DNA of 64,000 bases from Thalassolituus maritimus (GTDB lineage Bacteria > Pseudomonadota > Gammaproteobacteria > Pseudomonadales > Oceanobacteraceae). Each line of letters begins with the position of its first letter. The first letter of the stretch is position 1. The stretch spans positions 1 through 64,000 of the forward strand of contig NZ_FTOH01000006.1 in NCBI RefSeq assembly GCF_900156675.1. Reading direction: 5' to 3'. Below, piece after piece: positions 62,206 through 64,000 of the stretch. Made by a program: the position numbers and the translations under genes. The notes under the pieces were generated by a model that was not told the origin of the DNA, made no database searches, and saw nothing but the letters and a program-made list of their open reading frames with translations.

Positions 62206-62766
62206 ATGAAAAAGTTGACCCTATACCCTGTCCAGAAAATTGATGAGCTGGTTCAGCCAGCAGATTTTAAGGAAAAAAACCTATTCAGCCCGGCGATGGA
62301 TTTCTTTACTGATTTCCGCGACGTTGAGCCTCTGGTTATTGAAGGGCCCGTTCCTGCACCCGAAGCGCGCAGCCTTATGATCCGGACACACGTCCGGTTA
62401 AAGATTGTGGTTGATGCCGCCGGACATTTCGCAGGGGTGGTTTCAGCCGCCGACCTGTCGGAGCAGAATATTATTGCTGAAGCTGCGGCCTCCGGTGTCC
62501 CCCGTGATGAAGTGCGTGTCAGTGATCTGATGACAAGAAAACATGACCTTCTGGCGCTGAATATTCATGAGGTAAGCTCATCAACAATTGGCGATGTAAT
62601 AGATTTTCTGCAGGGGAACTATCAGCAGCATTGCCTGGTAATTGATGAGGACACTCACCAGATTAGGGGTGTTTTTTCGGCCAGCGATATTTCTCGTCAG
62701 TTGAGGCTGCCGGTAAATATTCAGGAGCAATCTAGCTTCAGTAAAGTCTTTTCTGCAGTATCGTGA
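62206..62766 (+). CDS. CBS-domain protein
   Basis: A 186-residue cytoplasmic protein holding a CBS pair: LMIRTHVRLKIVVDAAGHFAGVVSAADLSEQNII (first) and VSDLMTRKHDLLALNIHEVSSSTIGDVIDFLQGNYQQHCLVIDEDTHQIRGVFSASDISRQL (second). Such stand-alone pairs bind adenine nucleotides and act as energy sensors on partner proteins. The first motif is diverged. ATG 62206 follows CAGGAG; a GTG at 62188 would add six residues. It ends before a strong hairpin and converges with the binding-protein gene. Confidence 0.85.
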   Translation: MKKLTLYPVQKIDELVQPADFKEKNLFSPAMDFFTDFRDVEPLVIEGPVPAPEARSLMIRTHVRLKIVVDAAGHFAGVVSAADLSEQNIIAEAAASGVPRDEVRVSDLMTRKHDLLALNIHEVSSSTIGDVIDFLQGNYQQHCLVIDEDTHQIRGVFSASDISRQLRLPVNIQEQSSFSKVFSAVS

Positions 62767-62776
62767 TCTGGTGATT

Positions 62777-62812
62777 GAAGACTGCCCGTGCTATTCGGCA
62801 CGGGCTGTCTTC
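62777..62812. terminator. Strong stem-loop between convergent genes
   Basis: GAAGAC and GCCCGTGC pair with GCACGGGC and GTCTTC around a TATTCG-like loop. It lacks a long T run, so it may be an imperfect terminator for 62206-62766 and 62825-63772. Confidence 0.55.
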
Positions 62813-62824
62813 TAACCCATTAAA

Positions 62825-63772
62825 TTATTCTGATTCCGCCAACGGGAGTCTGGCGGTTGTATGTGGTTGTACAGGTAACCCGAGATACTTAGTCAGAACG
62901 TCATCGAATTTATTCCAGTAATAGGCTTCATCGCCAACCGGAACCAACCAGGCAGCAACGGCTCTGCGATATGACCGGCTTTTGACGATATCGGGCAGGG
63001 CTTTATTTATGGCCTGAATAGCTTTCTTACCCTCAGATGAGTTCGTACAGCCGACTGCACCAAGAATGAAGCTGTCGCGGGTTTCAGAAATCGGTAGGAA
63101 ACGCAGTTGGTCAGCATCTTGGTCAGAGTACACATGGTGGTTAAGAACAAATTCATAGTCGATGATGAAATCAAAGCGGCCCTTATTCAGCATAGTGAGA
63201 ATACCTTGTGTCTCAGTCGAGCCCGCTCGGGTATTGACTTCGATATTATGTCGGTACGTATGCAGTATGCTATCCAGTTCATCACCGTAAGTGCGGCCAC
63301 TGATGTGCCCCATGCTAATGTCTCTGGCACTGATAACTGACTCTAACGACACGCTGCCATCTTCCTGAACGGATAAGCTCTCAGCGAATGCATTGGTGGT
63401 GATGATACCGTGAGGCAGGTACATTGCATTGGGCACTGAGAGCAGGTAGTCATCGCTCAGTGGTGCCTCATGAATCATGGTCGCGAAGCATAGTGGGTCG
63501 TAAGACTTCCAGCTTGACGATAACCGACTCAGCGGAACATGAAGAGTGGCATGTCGGTAATTATCCAAAGCACCTTCAATCAGGGCTTGTAGTTGATCTC
63601 CAAAGCCCGGCCGGCCATCGGGTCGGATGATGTAGAAAGGGGGCGCGTCGTTTTTTACCCAGTGTAGTTTCTGAAAGGTTGTTGGCTGCTCTGCGTGAGC
63701 CGCCATCGATGACAGCCAGGCCAAGGCTGTCACACCGTATCTGAAAAGGTGTTGCGACAACGTCTGTCTCAT
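62825..63772 (-). CDS. Periplasmic solute-binding protein, family 3-like
   Basis: A 315-residue secreted protein. The signal is MRQTLSQHLFRYGVTALAWLSSMAAHA. The mature part starts EQPTTFQKLHWVKNDAPPFYIIRPDGRPGFGDQLQALIEGAL and continues with the second lobe (RDISMGHISGRTYGDELDSIL; RFDFIIDYEFVLNHHVY), a family 3-like binding fold. No transporter is adjacent. ATG 63772 lies after a GTGGAG; a GTG at 63781 would add three residues. It may serve a chemotaxis or signalling receptor, like the protein at 35577. Confidence 0.8.
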   Translation of the reverse strand: MRQTLSQHLFRYGVTALAWLSSMAAHAEQPTTFQKLHWVKNDAPPFYIIRPDGRPGFGDQLQALIEGALDNYRHATLHVPLSRLSSSWKSYDPLCFATMIHEAPLSDDYLLSVPNAMYLPHGIITTNAFAESLSVQEDGSVSLESVISARDISMGHISGRTYGDELDSILHTYRHNIEVNTRAGSTETQGILTMLNKGRFDFIIDYEFVLNHHVYSDQDADQLRFLPISETRDSFILGAVGCTNSSEGKKAIQAINKALPDIVKSRSYRRAVAAWLVPVGDEAYYWNKFDDVLTKYLGLPVQPHTTARLPLAESE

Positions 63773-63781
63773 GGACTCCAC

Positions 63782-63962
63782 TCACCCGATTTCGACTTTT
63801 GTCCCCGGAGAGTATGCCTGCACGCAGATAGGGTCAATCCTCACTGATGCACGGCACATTTGCACATTGGCAGTCATTATTGTGTCCGGTACCCTGAGAC
63901 ACATTCCAGATTCAGAATCAGGCGTCACTAAAAATTAAAAGCCGCCGACAATAATAGAGGGG
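63782..63962. other. Spacer between divergent genes at the window end
   Basis: About 180 bases with no gene. It must hold promoters for the binding-protein gene (minus) and the gene starting near 63969 (plus). AGAGGGG at 63956-63962 is the likely ribosome-binding site of the latter. Confidence 0.5.
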
Positions 63963-63968
63963 ATGACT

Positions 63969-64000
63969 GTGTCTAAAGAGTGGGCTTTCTGCGGCATCGC
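63969..64000 (+). CDS. Start of a gene running out of the window
   Basis: An open frame begins with GTG 63969, six bases after AGAGGGG, and reads SKEWAFCGI to the edge. An ATG at 63963 in the same frame lies too close to the ribosome-binding site. Only about ten residues are visible, so no product can be named. Confidence 0.35.
   Translation, partial: MSKEWAFCGI

Noticed and set aside
1-64000. CRISPR arrays, tRNA and rRNA genes
   Set aside because: No regularly spaced repeats and no tRNA or rRNA sequence patterns were noticed on either strand.

Overview
The window looks like chromosomal DNA of a marine-type gammaproteobacterium, probably in or near the Oceanospirillales. This is an inference from moderate GC, the rnt-pyrC-motY block, RhlE, GcvR-like and YacL proteins, and frequent TTG/GTG starts; no rRNA or tRNA gene was seen. 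Most of it is ordinary dense coding sequence, with a mobile and accessory left end (1-3.2 kb) and several metabolic islands.

Layout. 1-3.2 kb: the end of an IS3-family element, an intact 1274-bp IS4-family element with perfect ends and a 10-bp target duplication, and three small orphan ORFs separated by attC-like sites (an integron cassette array with no integrase in view), closed by a second, decayed IS3 end. 3.2-10.2 kb: small enzymes (flavodoxin-fold oxidoreductase, two P-loop kinases, GFA protein, MDR oxidoreductase), a beta-barrel protein and a 904-residue MalT/LAL-type regulator. 10.3-16.4 kb: lipoproteins, REP-like repeats, the RNA helicase RhlE and an overlapping lemA-TPM-TPM operon.

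16.5-27.8 kb is the most interesting region, a guanidine/urea-type nitrogen-scavenging locus. A guanidine-I (ykkC) riboswitch precedes two DUF1989 proteins (UAAP1/UAAP2, the carboxyguanidine deiminase pair) and a 1206-residue biotin-dependent carboxylase. A divergent operon encodes an ABC transporter, a creatininase-family hydrolase, a type III glutamine synthetase-like ligase and a NikR-like regulator that has lost all four nickel ligands. The 0.7-kb divergent spacer carries sigma54-like promoters facing both ways with NtrC-like dyads between them, so nitrogen limitation and guanidine sensing appear to be layered. No allophanate hydrolase gene is present in the window.

27.9-43.5 kb: a FixH-like protein, MauG-type dihaem peroxidase and membrane protein cluster; a DMT transporter; an Aer-like chemoreceptor; a GcvR-like ACT protein; homoserine dehydrogenase; a bacteriohemerythrin behind a perfect FNR/ANR box; hexose-6-phosphate mutarotase; a lipase; a YghU-like GST; and yacL-rnt-pyrC. 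43.6-57.1 kb: motY, then about 11 kb (a LysR regulator with two Cys-nucleophile hydrolases and an anchored flavodoxin, and a PBP1C/alpha-2-macroglobulin pair), then argG. 57.2-64 kb: a LysR regulator, a poorly known cluster with a nucleoside-phosphorylase-like protein and a propeller-like repeat protein, a small secreted protein, a CBS protein, a periplasmic binding protein and the start of one more gene.
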